From positions 1-44,833 of the forward strand of contig JAFTPN010000016.1 in assembly GCA_017463245.1 (NCBI GenBank): 44,833 nucleotides of DNA, in the 5' to 3' direction. The notes below the pieces were generated by a model, which was given only the letters and a program-made list of their open reading frames with translations, did no database searches and was not told where the DNA came from. Below, in pieces: positions 15,248 to 27,600 of this stretch (position 1 is its first letter; the number at the start of each line of letters is the position of its first letter). Made by a program: the position numbers and the translations under genes. This stretch comes from Clostridia bacterium (GTDB lineage Bacteria; Bacillota; Clostridia; Christensenellales; Aristaeellaceae).

Positions 15248-16121
15248 GCTCGATGCTCTCCCTCCGGCGCATTGCCCAGCCAATGATGAACAGCACCGCG
15301 CCCAGGATGTCCAGCACCGGCACCGGCCACCAGGTCAGCCCGGTTTGGGGAATATCCGGCGGCGGAGCAGGCTTTTTGATCAGCGTGTTGGTGATCACCA
15401 GCGCGCCCTCCTGCCAGGCGTATTCCACCTGGTAGCCCTCCGGCACCTGCTCCCTGGCCGTCCACTCATGGATGCTCTCCAGCCCGGTCACTATTTGACT
15501 CCAGTTGTTGGCGGCGTTCAGCTCCAGCTCCATGTGCTTTTCGCCGTTGCGCATAAGATCGACCTTGATGCTCTCCGGCCGCTGCTTGGTGTAGCCCTCG
15601 TCCTTCCACAGCTTCACCATGCGGATGTCGCACTTCACCGGCTCCCGCTCATGCTTCACATCGGCCTGAACGTCGCGGCTCCAGCCGCCATCTTCCTTGC
15701 CCGGCAGGGACATCACAAAGGGCGCAAAATCATACGTCCAGCCGCCCAACTCCGCCTTTTTGCCCACCACGAGGTACATGCCGTCCTCCAGGCCATCCAG
15801 CTTCGCCAGACCGCTTTCGTTGGTTGTCACGTTTGTCCCGCCGGAAGTCGCCTGGCCTGCCAGCAATTCAGCCAGTGCTGCCCAGTCCCCGGCGCTTTCC
15901 AGCTTATTCACATCGTAATCGCCCGCATCATAGCCCGGCAGCAGGGCAAAGCTTGCCCCGTTCACCAGCGCGGCCACGCGGTAAACGCTGAACTCCGCCC
16001 CCGCCAGGCCATTCCCTTCCACCATCAGGCTCAGGGTGATGCTCCCCTGCCCGGCACAGGCCACGCAGGGCAGGAGCAGTAGGCACAGCAGCACGCACAG
16101 CAGTCGTTTGCACCTGTCCAT
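15234..16121 (-). CDS. Minor pilin with Cna_B-like domain and IPQTG sorting signal
   Basis: A 295-residue secreted wall protein. It has a signal peptide (about residues 1-24, ending near CVACAG), an N-terminal pilin-like domain (AGAEFSVYRVA), a Cna_B-type domain starting near VKLWKDEGY, and the sorting signal IPQTG at about 257 followed by a hydrophobic helix and a short charged tail. IPQTG is a variant of LPXTG. By position between the two sortases it may be the pilus base subunit. The start is the GTG at 16124 or ATG at 16121; AAAGGAG fits either. Confidence 0.82.
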   Translation of the reverse strand: MDRCKRLLCVLLCLLLLPCVACAGQGSITLSLMVEGNGLAGAEFSVYRVAALVNGASFALLPGYDAGDYDVNKLESAGDWAALAELLAGQATSGGTNVTTNESGLAKLDGLEDGMYLVVGKKAELGGWTYDFAPFVMSLPGKEDGGWSRDVQADVKHEREPVKCDIRMVKLWKDEGYTKQRPESIKVDLMRNGEKHMELELNAANNWSQIVTGLESIHEWTAREQVPEGYQVEYAWQEGALVITNTLIKKPAPPPDIPQTGLTWWPVPVLDILGAVLFIIGWAMRRRESIEHEEA

Positions 16122-16127
16122 CACGGT

Positions 16128-16976
16128 TTACCGCTCCTTTCGTTTCTTGCTTTTCCTGGTATTCCTGCCGCTGGTGGAGATCATCAGCATAATGAGCAAC
16201 AATAGCAGTAGCGGCGCTGCCACCACCGGAGCCACCAGCAGCGGCTCGATCTGCACCGCATCGGCCACCACACGGATGACCTTCTCCTCCTCCGGCGTTT
16301 CAATGCGGTGCCCCCGCACCAGCAGCCGGTGGGAGTTGATGCCATAGGGCGTGCAGGTGACCAGCGTGCACAGATCCTGCCCTTCAATGATCTCCAATCC
16401 AGACAGGTCATATGGTTCAACGATCAGAATCTGATCCACCTGATAGGTCAGCGTCTGATCCAATATTTTCAATGCAAAGGTGTCGCCGATCACCACCTTG
16501 TCCAGGTTGGAGAACAGCGTAGCCGAGGGCAGTCCCCGGTGGCCGGAAAGCGCGCTGTGGGTGCTTTCGCCGCCCACAGGCAGGGACGAACCCTCAATGT
16601 GTCCCACGGCGACCTGCAGCACCGCCTCGGACGTGGTGTGGTAAACCGGGAGCGAAACGCCGATGGAGGGTATCTCAATATACCCCATGATGCCCAGCCC
16701 TGTGGCATCCAGCAGAGAATTATACAGCGCCAGCTGCTCCTCGTTCAGGTAATATCGGTTTGTGCGGTGGCGCAGCTCCTCGTTATAAGCGAAGGCGTCC
16801 TGCCACATCTGGTCGTACCGATCGTTATCAATGGTCGCCACCGTTTGCGTATAGCTGGCGATGGCGCGGGACTGGTGGAAGGAATTCCAATAGTCCGCGA
16901 AGGTGGGATAGACCATCAAGGCCACGCCCACAAGCAGAGCCAGCACCAGCAGCCAATTTGTCCAACGTTTCTTCAT
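16128..16976 (-). CDS. srtC: Class C sortase (pilin polymerase)
   Basis: Class C sortases join pilin subunits through Lys-Thr isopeptide bonds at the outer membrane face. The 282-residue protein has an N-terminal helix (about 8-24), the catalytic residues His146 (SGHRGLP), Cys208 (TLVTCTPYG) and Arg217 (SHRLLVRGHR), and a C-terminal helix (about 245-265) ending in a basic tail, which is the class C topology. I do not see the DPW/DPF lid motif that many class C enzymes carry. AAAGGAG lies five bases before the ATG. It follows the major pilin gene after a spacer holding two hairpins. Confidence 0.92.
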   Translation of the reverse strand: MKKRWTNWLLVLALLVGVALMVYPTFADYWNSFHQSRAIASYTQTVATIDNDRYDQMWQDAFAYNEELRHRTNRYYLNEEQLALYNSLLDATGLGIMGYIEIPSIGVSLPVYHTTSEAVLQVAVGHIEGSSLPVGGESTHSALSGHRGLPSATLFSNLDKVVIGDTFALKILDQTLTYQVDQILIVEPYDLSGLEIIEGQDLCTLVTCTPYGINSHRLLVRGHRIETPEEEKVIRVVADAVQIEPLLVAPVVAAPLLLLLLIMLMISTSGRNTRKSKKRKER

Positions 16977-16997
16977 GGGCGCTCCTTTCGCGTTTTA

Positions 16998-17044
16998 GGC
17001 TCCCTCCCCGAGGGAGCTGTCAGCGCTTGCGCTGACTGAGGGAG
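16998..17044 (+). repeat. Palindromic repeat with the same skeleton as module A
   Basis: Two hairpins, GCTCCCTCCCCGAGGGAGC then GTCAGCGCTTGCGCTGAC, joined by AGCTGTC and followed by TGAGGGAG. The frame AGCTGTC...GACTGA is the same as in module A copies at 23, 37852 and 43151, although the stem sequences differ. Confidence 0.6.
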
Positions 17045-17049
17045 TTTCC

Positions 17050-17085
17050 CCCGCCGGGAGGAAAGCGCACTCCCCTCCCGGCGGG
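17050..17085. promoter_or_regulatory. Strong hairpin between major pilin and sortase genes
   Basis: A perfect 12-bp G+C stem (CCCGCCGGGAGG at 17050-17061, CCTCCCGGCGGG at 17074-17085) lies in the pilin-sortase spacer. On the minus (coding) strand there is no T-run, so it is more likely an mRNA stabiliser or partial attenuator that keeps sortase levels below pilin levels. Confidence 0.45.
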
Positions 17086-17121
17086 CCTTTGTTCAGTTAA
17101 CCGATCACATCAATGAGCAGC

Positions 17122-18612
17122 TTAGTTTTCCTCGCCCACGCGGCGCTTGGTGACCAGCAGCACCACGGCCAGCAGAACCAGCACACCGCCCACCACGTAG
17201 AAGATGGTGGTGCCGATGCCGCCGGTGGAGGGGAGCTCAGTGCCGCTCTTGTTTTCAACCTTTGTTTCAACGGTGGAATAAGACAGGGTATCGCTTCCTT
17301 CTGCCTTTGTCGCACCAGTAATCGTAACAGTTACAGCGCCCGCCAGCTTATTGTAGCCAGCAGGAGCAGCCGTCTCGAACAGGTAGTAGGTATCCGCATC
17401 CAAGCCTTCAATGTCGAATGTACCAGTCAAATCCGTGGTGATTTCAGTTACATGACTTACAGTACAATCTTCTTTTGCGCACACTTCATACTTGTTTTCG
17501 CCCAAATCGTGGAACTTCATGACCTTTTCGCCAGCGGTATCGGTACACAGCTTGAACGTAGCGTTCGCCAACGGAACTTCCTGCGTTTTAGTCTGCAGCT
17601 CTTCACCTTCAACAGTTGTTGTAGTAGTGACATTGGTATACTTGACAACCTTCATATCCCAAGTATAGGTGATAGTTTCGTCCTTAGGAGTCCACGAAGG
17701 CTTGCTTTCGTCACCATACTTTAGAATGACTTCGTTCGGGTTGCCAGTAAGGCCAACCTGAGCTTTTTCGTTCAGAGTAGCAGAGTAAGTAACGACAATT
17801 TCCGTACCAGCCGCGAGGGTAGAAATATATTCATTTTTGAATTCAACCGCAAAAGTGTAAGCCTGTGCGTTTTCACCCTCACCACCTGTTACATTTTCAC
17901 TTACGGTATAATTACTTGCGTCAACAACCGTTTCGCCAATCTTTACAATAACATCCGAGTTAAAATTCAAGCCTTCGGACATCTTATCGTACAGAACGTA
18001 GTTTTCTGCACCTGCCTTCACCGTAATGGTCGCCTGATAGTTCACGGTCTGATTAACATCCGCATCATTGGTTTCGCCCCAACTGGAATCGGAATCTTCC
18101 TGCACTTCCTTAGTAATGGTAGGAACTTCGTTCTTTTCTTCCATCACAACATTAGGATTGGTGGTATCCAAAGAACAAAGAGCACCCAGAGTAGTATCAA
18201 GCAAATAGTAACCCAAATTCAAACTGGAAAGCGTCACGGTTTCGCTGCTCGCCGTGGCAGTAGCAGCCACCGTCTTACCGGACAACTGTGTCTTAGCCAA
18301 TGCAGCAAAGTCAGCAACATCCGCTCCATCAACCCAAGTCACATAACCCTGCGGATCAATTTTGACATAATCAGTCTGTGTAGCCAACCAATCTGCCCAC
18401 GCAGAGTTTGCTTTGTAAGAGTAAACGCCACTTTGAGCATCATAGCTTTCCAGATACAAAATCTGGTATGCATTATAGGTTTGTCCAGAAATGGCATCGT
18501 TGATGGTAATGGAACCGCCGGTCAAAGTCCCCTCCGCCACCGCCACATTCATCACGGCCAGCAGCATCATAGCCGCCAGCAGCAGGGCAACCAGTTTCTT
18601 CATCGTAGTCAT
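17122..18612 (-). CDS. Major (backbone) pilin, LPSTG-anchored
   Basis: A 496-residue secreted pilin. The signal peptide is about residues 1-27 (MTTMKKLVALLLAAMM onward, cut near VAVAEG). A first domain follows; a Lys-containing stretch NEVPTITKEV near 160 fits the pilin motif that donates the linking lysine. Next come a D2-type isopeptide domain, a C-terminal Cna_B/SpaA-like domain with the E-box YYLFETAAPAGY, LPSTG at about 460-464, a membrane helix and basic tail. SrtC should cut LPSTG and polymerise it. The ATG at 18612 has AAAGGA eight bases upstream. The coding sequence is visibly more A+T-rich than the flanking housekeeping genes. Confidence 0.88.
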   Translation of the reverse strand: MTTMKKLVALLLAAMMLLAVMNVAVAEGTLTGGSITINDAISGQTYNAYQILYLESYDAQSGVYSYKANSAWADWLATQTDYVKIDPQGYVTWVDGADVADFAALAKTQLSGKTVAATATASSETVTLSSLNLGYYLLDTTLGALCSLDTTNPNVVMEEKNEVPTITKEVQEDSDSSWGETNDADVNQTVNYQATITVKAGAENYVLYDKMSEGLNFNSDVIVKIGETVVDASNYTVSENVTGGEGENAQAYTFAVEFKNEYISTLAAGTEIVVTYSATLNEKAQVGLTGNPNEVILKYGDESKPSWTPKDETITYTWDMKVVKYTNVTTTTTVEGEELQTKTQEVPLANATFKLCTDTAGEKVMKFHDLGENKYEVCAKEDCTVSHVTEITTDLTGTFDIEGLDADTYYLFETAAPAGYNKLAGAVTVTITGATKAEGSDTLSYSTVETKVENKSGTELPSTGGIGTTIFYVVGGVLVLLAVVLLVTKRRVGEEN

Positions 18613-18667
18613 GGTTGTTTTCCTTTCTCTTTTGTCGTTTAGTTTCATTGCGTTTCAGGAAAGCCGA

Positions 18668-21600
18668 TTATTCCTCTGCCCTCCTTTTCCGCTTATTCCC
18701 TCTATACAGCAGCGTCAGCGCCACGCCAGCCAGCAAGGCTCCTCCGCCCGTATACCATTGTGTGCCTCCCCCGCCCGTCTCCGGGAGGGTGTAGGTGGCG
18801 CGAAGTTGGTTGACCAGATACAGGTCAGCCTTCCACCAGCCATTGATAGTAACCCACAGCCCATCTGCATTCAACTCCGTCAGTTCCGAGCCATAGGAAT
18901 ACTTCACATCATAACTGCTTAGTTTCGATGTTCCGCTGCCATCCTTCACAGCCACCTCTTTGATGTGGTATTTCCCCTGATCTGCAACATCATTCAGCGT
19001 GATTGTCCAGTTATTTCCGCTGTTCAATGTGTATGTATCAATCAGTGTGGCTATCTCTTCATCGTTTGCAGATTTCGTTACTCGATAAAGCTCAAAGTCG
19101 ATGCTATACCCCGTCGGTGCAGCCATCGTCTGTCCCTCCGGGTCAAGCCATGCCTTTGTTATTTTTATCGAATTCTCGATCCACATATTGTGAATGGTGA
19201 TTTGCTCACTACCGTTCACAACCGTTGACGTATACGATGTGACCCAGTCGCTGTTCGGCTCCTTCACATAGTATGTGTAGGTGTAGTTATCATCCTCCAG
19301 TAGCAGATTGGTGAAGGTCTTGCTTCCTCCGCTGGTGCTAAACGTACCAACCACGGTGTCCGTTCCATCCACCTTGAAGCCCTGCGCCCAGAAGCGATCC
19401 TGCTCCGTTGTACAGCCACTCCAGCTGGATTGGCCCTCAAAATTGCCTCTAACCGCCCAAGTCACCGTACCGCTGTTGTTAACAGTACCAACGTTTATTG
19501 TGTAATCGACCTTCTGGCCGTCCGGCACAGGAGCACCGCCGCTGATAGACTGGCTTCCGCCATCCCAACTATAGGTAATCGAGCCATATTCCACCGCAGC
19601 GTTGTTAGCATCGCCTTCAAAGCCCGGATACCAGTTGCCATTGAAGTTCCACGTAGGATACCACGTAACCACAGACCCTTTTGCGAACCTTTTCGTCACT
19701 TTGTTCTTGACATTTCCTTCATACGAGATAACAAAGTCAATATCTACGTATTCAGCAGGTTCACCAACATTGGTCTTCGGCGTCGCTACCTGGTGCAGCT
19801 CAAAGCTGACATCGCCAGAGCCTCGTCTGATCCACTCCTTTTTCACAGTCAACGAGCCTGTCACAGACTGCTTCGCCTTATTCACCACCGTCGCCGCTGC
19901 CGCTGTTCCCAGCGTCACATTCTGTGCAGCGCCAGCAGTAAAGGGTGTTTCGGTGGATCCACTCAGCAGCACAATGGTGTCACCATCCAGGTACGCCACC
20001 TCTTCCACCGTGTAGTTCCCCGGCAGCAGGTCGCGCAAGGTGATGCTCCCCTTGGTGAACTTCAACCAGTTTTCCGCATCCTGGGTGTGGATGTAATCCG
20101 CAGTCACGCCATACTTCGTGGGATCAATCGCCACTCCGTTTGCATCCTTCACCCTCAAGTACACCGTATACGGAGGATTCTCACCTTCCGCCAGGCCTTC
20201 CCATTGCTTGGTCACAGTCAGACTGGTGCGGGCGGTGTTGGTCACGGTGATGCTGCCAGTGTGGGCGGTTTCCGTCAGCGTAGCGCCTGTACTGTCGCTG
20301 ACTTTCCATTCCGAAGCTGTGTCGCTTGTCAGCTGCGTGACCGTCGTGCCGCCATCTGTGCTGTAGCCGACCTCGTTCACCGTGTAGCTTCCCAGCGGAA
20401 GCTTATCCAGCGTGACATTGCTTGTTCCGGTGATCATCAGGCAGCCATCAGCAGAGACAGCACTTGCATCCACATATTTCAGCAGCGCTTCTTTGCCCAG
20501 CACAGCACCATCCTTGCTTACCTGCAAGTACACGACTGTGTTGCTGTGTTCCGTCCAGGGTGTCTGGCCATCCGCTTCCATCCAGGTCTTGCCGATGGTC
20601 AGCCGCGTGGCCTTGTTGGTGATCGTAATGTCACCCTGCGCCACGCCATTGCCGGTGTAGCTCGTCACAAAGCCTTCAACAGCGGCTTCCTGCACCTGGT
20701 AGGTGTAGGTCTCACCGGTGGCACTCACTCTGGGCAGGTCAGAGAGGGTCATGCTCCACCCGTTGTCTGCATTCAGCGTGTAGCTTGTTTCAGCATCCGG
20801 ATACTGCGTCGCGTTCTCCCCTGCCACCTGCCACAGCGTAAAGCTCACGCTGCCCGGCAGGTTTTCGGTCATGGCAGTGCCATCGGCATTCTGCCATACC
20901 TTGGCAACCGTCACGCCGGTGACATTTTTCGTGTTGGTGATGATAATGGGCGCATCCGCCGTATTGCCTGCCGCGCCGTCGTTGTTATCGTAGGTCACGG
21001 TGTAGTTGGCTGCGTCGTCTGCATCCTCCTCCACATAGTAGAAGTAGTAGTATTTGGTACCGTCCACCGTGGCACTCTTCTCCAGCTTGGTGAAGGAGCC
21101 TGTGGTGGTCGTGCCATCCAGGGTGATATACTGCGCGTTGTCCGCATTGAAGTCGGTATCCGCAATCTTCTCGCCCAGCGTTTCCCCGCCGTTCTCGTCA
21201 GTTGCTGTCACCGCTTGCTCATATCTGCGCAGATACACCTTCACGCTGGTGGTATCGCCGTTCCACACCTTTTTCACATGGATCTGGGCGGAATCCTCCA
21301 TCAGCTTGTTGGCGATGACCGCAGTCTCATCGCCATAGGTGATATTCGTTTCAAAATCGCCTGTGGTGACCTCCTCCACGGAGTATTCGTACTCGACCTG
21401 CACCTCGCCATTTTTGATCACCTGACATGGCAGCTCAACAAAGTTCTTCGTCCACTCATTCTCAGCATTGATGATGAAAGTATCGTACTTGTCATACACA
21501 TACAGCGTGGGAGCATCCGTAGAACCCTTCACCTTGCGGTACAGCTGAATCTGCACATCCTGCCATTGCTCCTCAGGCAAAGCATTTCCTTCTGCGTCCT

Positions 21601-24600
21601 GCCAGGCCTTCGTCACGCTCAGGGCGGTCGTGGTGATCGAGCTTTGGTCATAGGTATTGTTCAGCGTGTAGTTGTACCCCGCATCGCTGCCACCGCCGCC
21701 CACGCTGCTTTCCCAGCCAGGAACAGCACCTTCCTCAATGAAGTACACATAGTGGACGGTATTGCCCTCGGCATCCTTGCCCAGCAAGTCCAGGTCATCC
21801 ACGCTGGCCGACCAGCTGTCACCCGTCAGCGTCAGCACACGGGAGAAGCTGCTGTCCTGCTGCTTGCCCTCCAGCGCGGCTATGGTGGCGGGGGTGTAGA
21901 TGATAGAGGTAGTTACCTCTTCTGTACTTTCGTTACCATCGGGTGGAGTTTTTGTATAGGAGATATAGTCCTCCTCAAGAAGATTGGAATAGTCATAAAT
22001 CAACACACTCGTATCGCTGTTTATTTCTCCCAACGTATAGTATACATAGCAACTTGAATCATTTTGGTATTGCCAATATACAATATCTCCAGCGTTGATT
22101 TTCAACTCCCACAGGTTCTTTCCATCATGTGGTTTTATGCTGATTTTTACCGAATAACCCTGCTTAACTTTTGTTTCTGTAAGATATTCTTCAACACTGT
22201 CTTTGCTCATAGTCGTATATATTTTTACTGTATACTCCGTTTCAGAACTACTATCTCCATCCCCTTCCGTCCCCTGCTCCTTCAATTTCTCCCATTGTTC
22301 TTCCGTCAGCGCATAGCGGTACAGGTACACGCTCACAGATTCCGGCTTCTCACCTTCACCGCTCCACGTCTTGGTGACGTTCACGCTGGTGGCCTGCTTT
22401 TCGTTGGTGATGGTCAGTTTCTCGCCACCCTTGGATAGCTCGTGATAACTGCTGTCATTCACGAAACCATCGGGACCGATATAGTTCGGATTCTCATTCC
22501 CGCTGGCAAAGTAGAAATAGATCTCCTCGGGATCATCCGGCAGCTTGTAGCCAAAGGGCGCCTTCGTCTCCACAATGTAGTACGCCGTATCATTCTGGAG
22601 TTTGTACTTCTCCTGCTCAATACGGAACTTACCATCCGTTGTGGTAAAGAGCGTATCCGTTGCAACGAACGCATTTGCGGTGTTATCCCATACATACAGC
22701 GTAAACTCCGCCCCATCCAGCAGGATGCTGGCGTTGTTTTCGTCCACCTTCTCAATGGACATGGCCACGTTCATGGTGACCACGCTGCTGGAGGCCGTCC
22801 ACACATCGTTGCTGCTGGTGCTGTGGCTGCCTTCTTGTGCATTGTTATACCACAGAACATTCTTGAAAATATCCTGCAAGGACAACTCAGTAGGAATACT
22901 CAGGCTATTACAGGAACAGTATTTTGCCACCAGGTTCTTGCGGTCGATTTCCACCTCATATGCATATTCCAACACATATGCTTCATTATCCGGCACCGTT
23001 AATGTTAATGTGTGCGTTGTATTCGCCCACTGCGGCTCATTGGTGTTGCTCACCTGCTCAGAATAGGACATTGACCACAGGCTCTTGGCAAGCTCCAGGC
23101 CTTTCACCAGACTGCCGTCCTCGTTGGTCAGCAACGCCCCATCAGCATCTCGTTGCGCTCTGTAAAGCTTCACAGAGCTTGAATTCAGCGTTGCTGTGAT
23201 AAGCATATGCACAGTTTTCCAACAATTTGTGCATTGATAAGAATATGCTGTGTTATGCGTCAACACATCCACCACGGTAATCGTATCACCGCTGGCATTC
23301 AGATCTGCCGCCAGCTTGTTGATATCCACCGTGTATTCCAGCACATGTTCCTTCACCTCGCCGGTGTCGGACTCGTCCGCGCGCTGGTAATCAATGTACT
23401 CGCCCGTTTTGCCAAACTCTGCCCCATCCTCAACAGTCAGGGCAGGCACCTGCAAGGTAACAGTCTGGCTCTGGTCGTCACCGCCATAGGCAGAACTGTT
23501 TTCATTGGGCTTTTTCACCGTCACGCCCACCGTGTTGGTGAATGTGCCGATGGCAATATTCTGAACCTCTTCTTCCGATACATAGCCGTTCACGATATCA
23601 TCCGGCAGCTTGTAGACGAAATGCAGCCGCATCGTGTTGCCTTTCGATGCCCATGTGCCGGTCGTCGTCGGTGCAAGCGTAACGGAAACAGTCCCATCAC
23701 TCACAGCAGACGGGGTTATCTGAACGTTGTTATGGTCTCTGCCAGCAGGCGTGCCACCGGAGTAGTCGAAATCGGCGTCGCCCCAAGTGCCCGCCTTTAG
23801 CTGCACCAGCTCCAGCGCAACGGTCTCATCACCCACGGTGATAGACGGCACCTTGTCCGTCACAACGATCTGCTCATAATCGTCGTCAACGTACACTTCG
23901 ACCACCCAGGTGATCGTGTTATTCGTCGCCGTTACGGTTTTGGAACTGTTTGACGTATTCCCGCCCTCGTCTTTCTTAACAACGCGCTCGCTCCACGTAT
24001 AGGTCGACCATGCCTCTTTTTCATCAACCTTGATTTTGTTGCTGCTCGAGGCGGAGGTCGAGCTTATCTTTTGGGCGTTGAACATAGAGTTGTAGTTAAG
24101 CGTAATGGTGTTGCCGCCTTCCGTGGGTTTCAACGGAACATCATTCACATTGATCGTCCATGCATAATACTGTCCATTTGCAGTAGAATCAAATGGCATC
24201 AAAACGTCGCTGCCTACTGCCTTCACATTAAACGAATAGGATGTATTCCACCAGCTGGCACTTGTCACAGCACTATACAGCGCATTCATCTGCTCCTGCG
24301 TAAACCAGCGAACAGCAATTTCCTGTCCGTTTTCCCACATGCTCGCATCGCTCAGCGTGTCCTCGATCACCTGCCCCGCCGGAATGCCGCCCTCCGGCAG
24401 TTCAATGGTGGACGTCCAGTCGATCTCGATCGCGCTGAGATCCGTGGTGGTCGCCACGCTGTTGGTTTTCGTCACCGAGCCGCCAGCCGGAACAGTAACC
24501 GTCTGGCTCCCGGTAATCGTATTGTCGTTATAAATGAAGGTATAGGTGTTTACTTCTGTACCAGCCACCATGGACACTTCCGGATCGGTCGCATAGGTGA

Positions 24601-27600
24601 TGGTATACTTGCTCGTGTTGGTTCCATTCTCATCCCCATCAAAGCGCAGGAAATAAACTTCACCCTGCTTCACCAGGGAAACATTCGCATTCGGACTGAT
24701 AGCGAGATTGTTATTCAGATAGGATTGCAATGCATTATTATCCAGCAAAACACCATCGGTCGCACTTGCTTCCAGTTCTGCAAGCTTCTCTTCCGTCAGC
24801 CCCATGGCCTCCAGGAAGGCCTTGTCGGCCACCATGCCGCCGGCAATGTCCTTGTTGTTCTCATTAACGGTGATCGTCCAGTTGATCTTGCCCGTATTGC
24901 TATCGAACCAGCCCGACTTGCTTACCGTGTTGTTGGTAACGCTCATGGTGTGGGTAGAGCTGCCGGTAACGGATTCGTTCTTGTCATCCTTGGCGGTAGC
25001 CGTAACGGTGTTGCTCACATCGTTCACAGACACATTCATATCCAGTTCGTTTATTGGGTATTCCACCGTGATGGTATACTCGCCCCTGGCTTCACTCCCA
25101 CTCAAGTCAACTGCTGGCAGATCAAGCGTAAAGCTTCCATTTTCGCCCACACTAAGTTTAGCATCTGTAATCGTTGTTTTAGAAAGTTCTGTCCAATTTG
25201 CATCCTGTTTTTTCAGCTCAACATTTGCTATTTTCGGATCGCCATTCAGCGTCAGCCCCTCAGGAATCGTGATCACATCCGAAATATTCACATCCGGGAA
25301 GCCCTTGGTGGTGGACACCGTAATGGTATAAGTCAGCTTGTTCGCCGAAAGAACAGCGCTGCCGGACTTATTCACCGACATGTCATAATTCTGGGTCACG
25401 CTGGGGTTTTCACCGTAAATCTTTTCAGGGGAAACCTCAATCGTTTCCTCCCCCACGGAAATGAAATAGTCGCCATCCTCTTGCCTGCTGTCGCTATTCA
25501 TGGTCGCGCTGAAGGCGATGGTACCTCCAATGTCCTCTGTGCCGGTCAGCTTCTCCGACTCATAATAGATCTGCATGGCATAGGTTCCGTCTGTGTTTTG
25601 CACAAAACGGTACATCATGCCATTGCCATTTGTATCGGGCTGCCAGTTCTTCTCATTGCTTTCCTTAACCAGCTGAGAAGCATCAATACCAGTCAACGGC
25701 AGAACCAGAGGGTTATCTCTCGTGTATCCCTTTGCCACCGAGGGCGAAATGGCATAATTCGCAGAAAACTGCAAATTAAACACATCCGCAGAACTGTCAT
25801 ACGTCACATCGGCAACGACCTTCGACAGCGTGAAGGGCGTGGGCGTTTCTGTTTCTTCCTCCCCCGTCTCGGCCAGAGCAGCGCATGCCTCGGTGTGGGT
25901 ATGCTCTTCCAGGGTGCAGATCAGGTTACCCTCCGCGTCATAGCAGCCGGTGTCGCTTTCGTCCAGAAGCATAATGCCGCCCTGCACGCTGCTGGTGGAG
26001 TGCGTATGCGCCGCCAGACCGCAAGCATGGCTGCAGTCCTCGGTGTGCGCGTGGTATTCCAGACCGCACACGATATTCCAGTTTTCGTCCAGACAGGTTT
26101 CATCGTGGATATGTTCTTCCATGCCACAGGAGTAGCTCACCGTGGCTTCCAGATCGCTCTGCGTGGCAGGCTGAAGCACAGAGTTGTCCAGCTGCACAGG
26201 GGCAGGTGTGGCCGTAGGCTCGGCGGAAGGCTCCACCGTCGGTTCCTCCGTCACTTCCACCGTGGCCGTAGGCTCAGCGGAAGGTTCCACCGTCGGTTCT
26301 TCCGTCACCTCCACCGTGGCCGTAGGCTCGGCAGAAGGCTCCGCAGTCGGTTCCTCCGTCACTTCCACCGTAGCGGTAGGCTCGGCAGAAGGCTCCACCG
26401 TCGGTTCCTCCGTCACCTCCACCGTGGCCGTGGGCTCAGCGGAAGGCTCCACCGTCGGTTCTTCCGTCACCTCCACCGTGGCCGTGGGCTCAGCGGAAGG
26501 CTCCACCGTCGGTTCCTCCGTCACTTCCACCGTGGCAGTAGGCTCAACAGAAGGCTCCACCGTCGGTTCCTCCGTCACCTCCACCGTGGCCGTGGGCTCA
26601 GCGGAAGGCTCCACCGTCGGTTCTTCCGTCACCTCCACCGTGGCCGTGGGCTCAGCGGAAGGCTCCACCGTCGGTTCTTCCGTCACCTCCACCGTGGCCA
26701 TAGGCTCAGCGGAAGGTTCCGCCGTCGGTTTCTCCGTCACTTCCACCGTGGCGGTAGGCTCGGCAGAAGGCTCCGCAGTCGGCTCACTCGTGGGTTCTTC
26801 AGTCGAATCAGGATAGCACTCGTCTGTGTGGGTATGTTCTACCTGCGTGCAGAGCAGCACCGTTTCATAGCAGTCGGTGCCATGGGCATGACCCTCCGTG
26901 GTCACCGTTTCCACCGTGACACACGCCTCCGTGTGCTGATGCTCCATCAGTTCCGCATAGCCGCAGATCGCCCAGCGCTTGTTCTGCTTGTCCGTCACAA
27001 AGCAGCTGCTTTCATGCTTGTGCAGCTCATCATGGTCGCATACGCGCACCTTTTCCACCGTATAGCAATCCGCGCCATGGGTGTGTACACCCGCGCCAGC
27101 CTCCTGGCCGCAGGCAAGCACCTCCGTCACCGCATAGCAGGATGCCTCGTGCTGATGCGCACCCGCGCCGGTTTCCACGCCGCAGGCAATGCTGGTGGCA
27201 TAGCAGTCCGCTCCATGGGCATGGCTGCCCTGGCCTTCTTCCATACCGCAGATAATGCTCTCGCTGGTGGTATAGCATTCATCGCCATGGGAATGACCAG
27301 CAGTTTCTTCCCTGGTGCAGCTCAGTTGGCTCCGGCTGGTGTAGCAGCTCTCCCCATGGGCGTGCCCGGAGGATTCCTCGCTGCCGCAATTCAGCTTCTG
27401 CGTATGGGTATAGCAAGCCTCACCATGGGCATGGCCGGCCGACTCCTGGGCGGAGCAGGTCAGCGCTCTGCTTGTGGTGTAGCAATTTCCATCATGTTCG
27501 TGGGTTTCGTCCGCACAGGTCAGGCTGGATCCTTCCGTATAACATCCGTCCCCGTGGGTATGGGCGCCCTCGCCCTCGGCTGTGCCGCAGCTCAGGGCAG

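Noticed and set aside
19430-22057. 875-codon plus-strand open frame
   Set aside because: Antisense shadow of the Cna_B region of the giant adhesin, without recognisable features.
26214-26753. CRISPR array
   Set aside because: The units are directly adjacent with no spacers, period 54 bp, and in frame within the adhesin; no cas genes.
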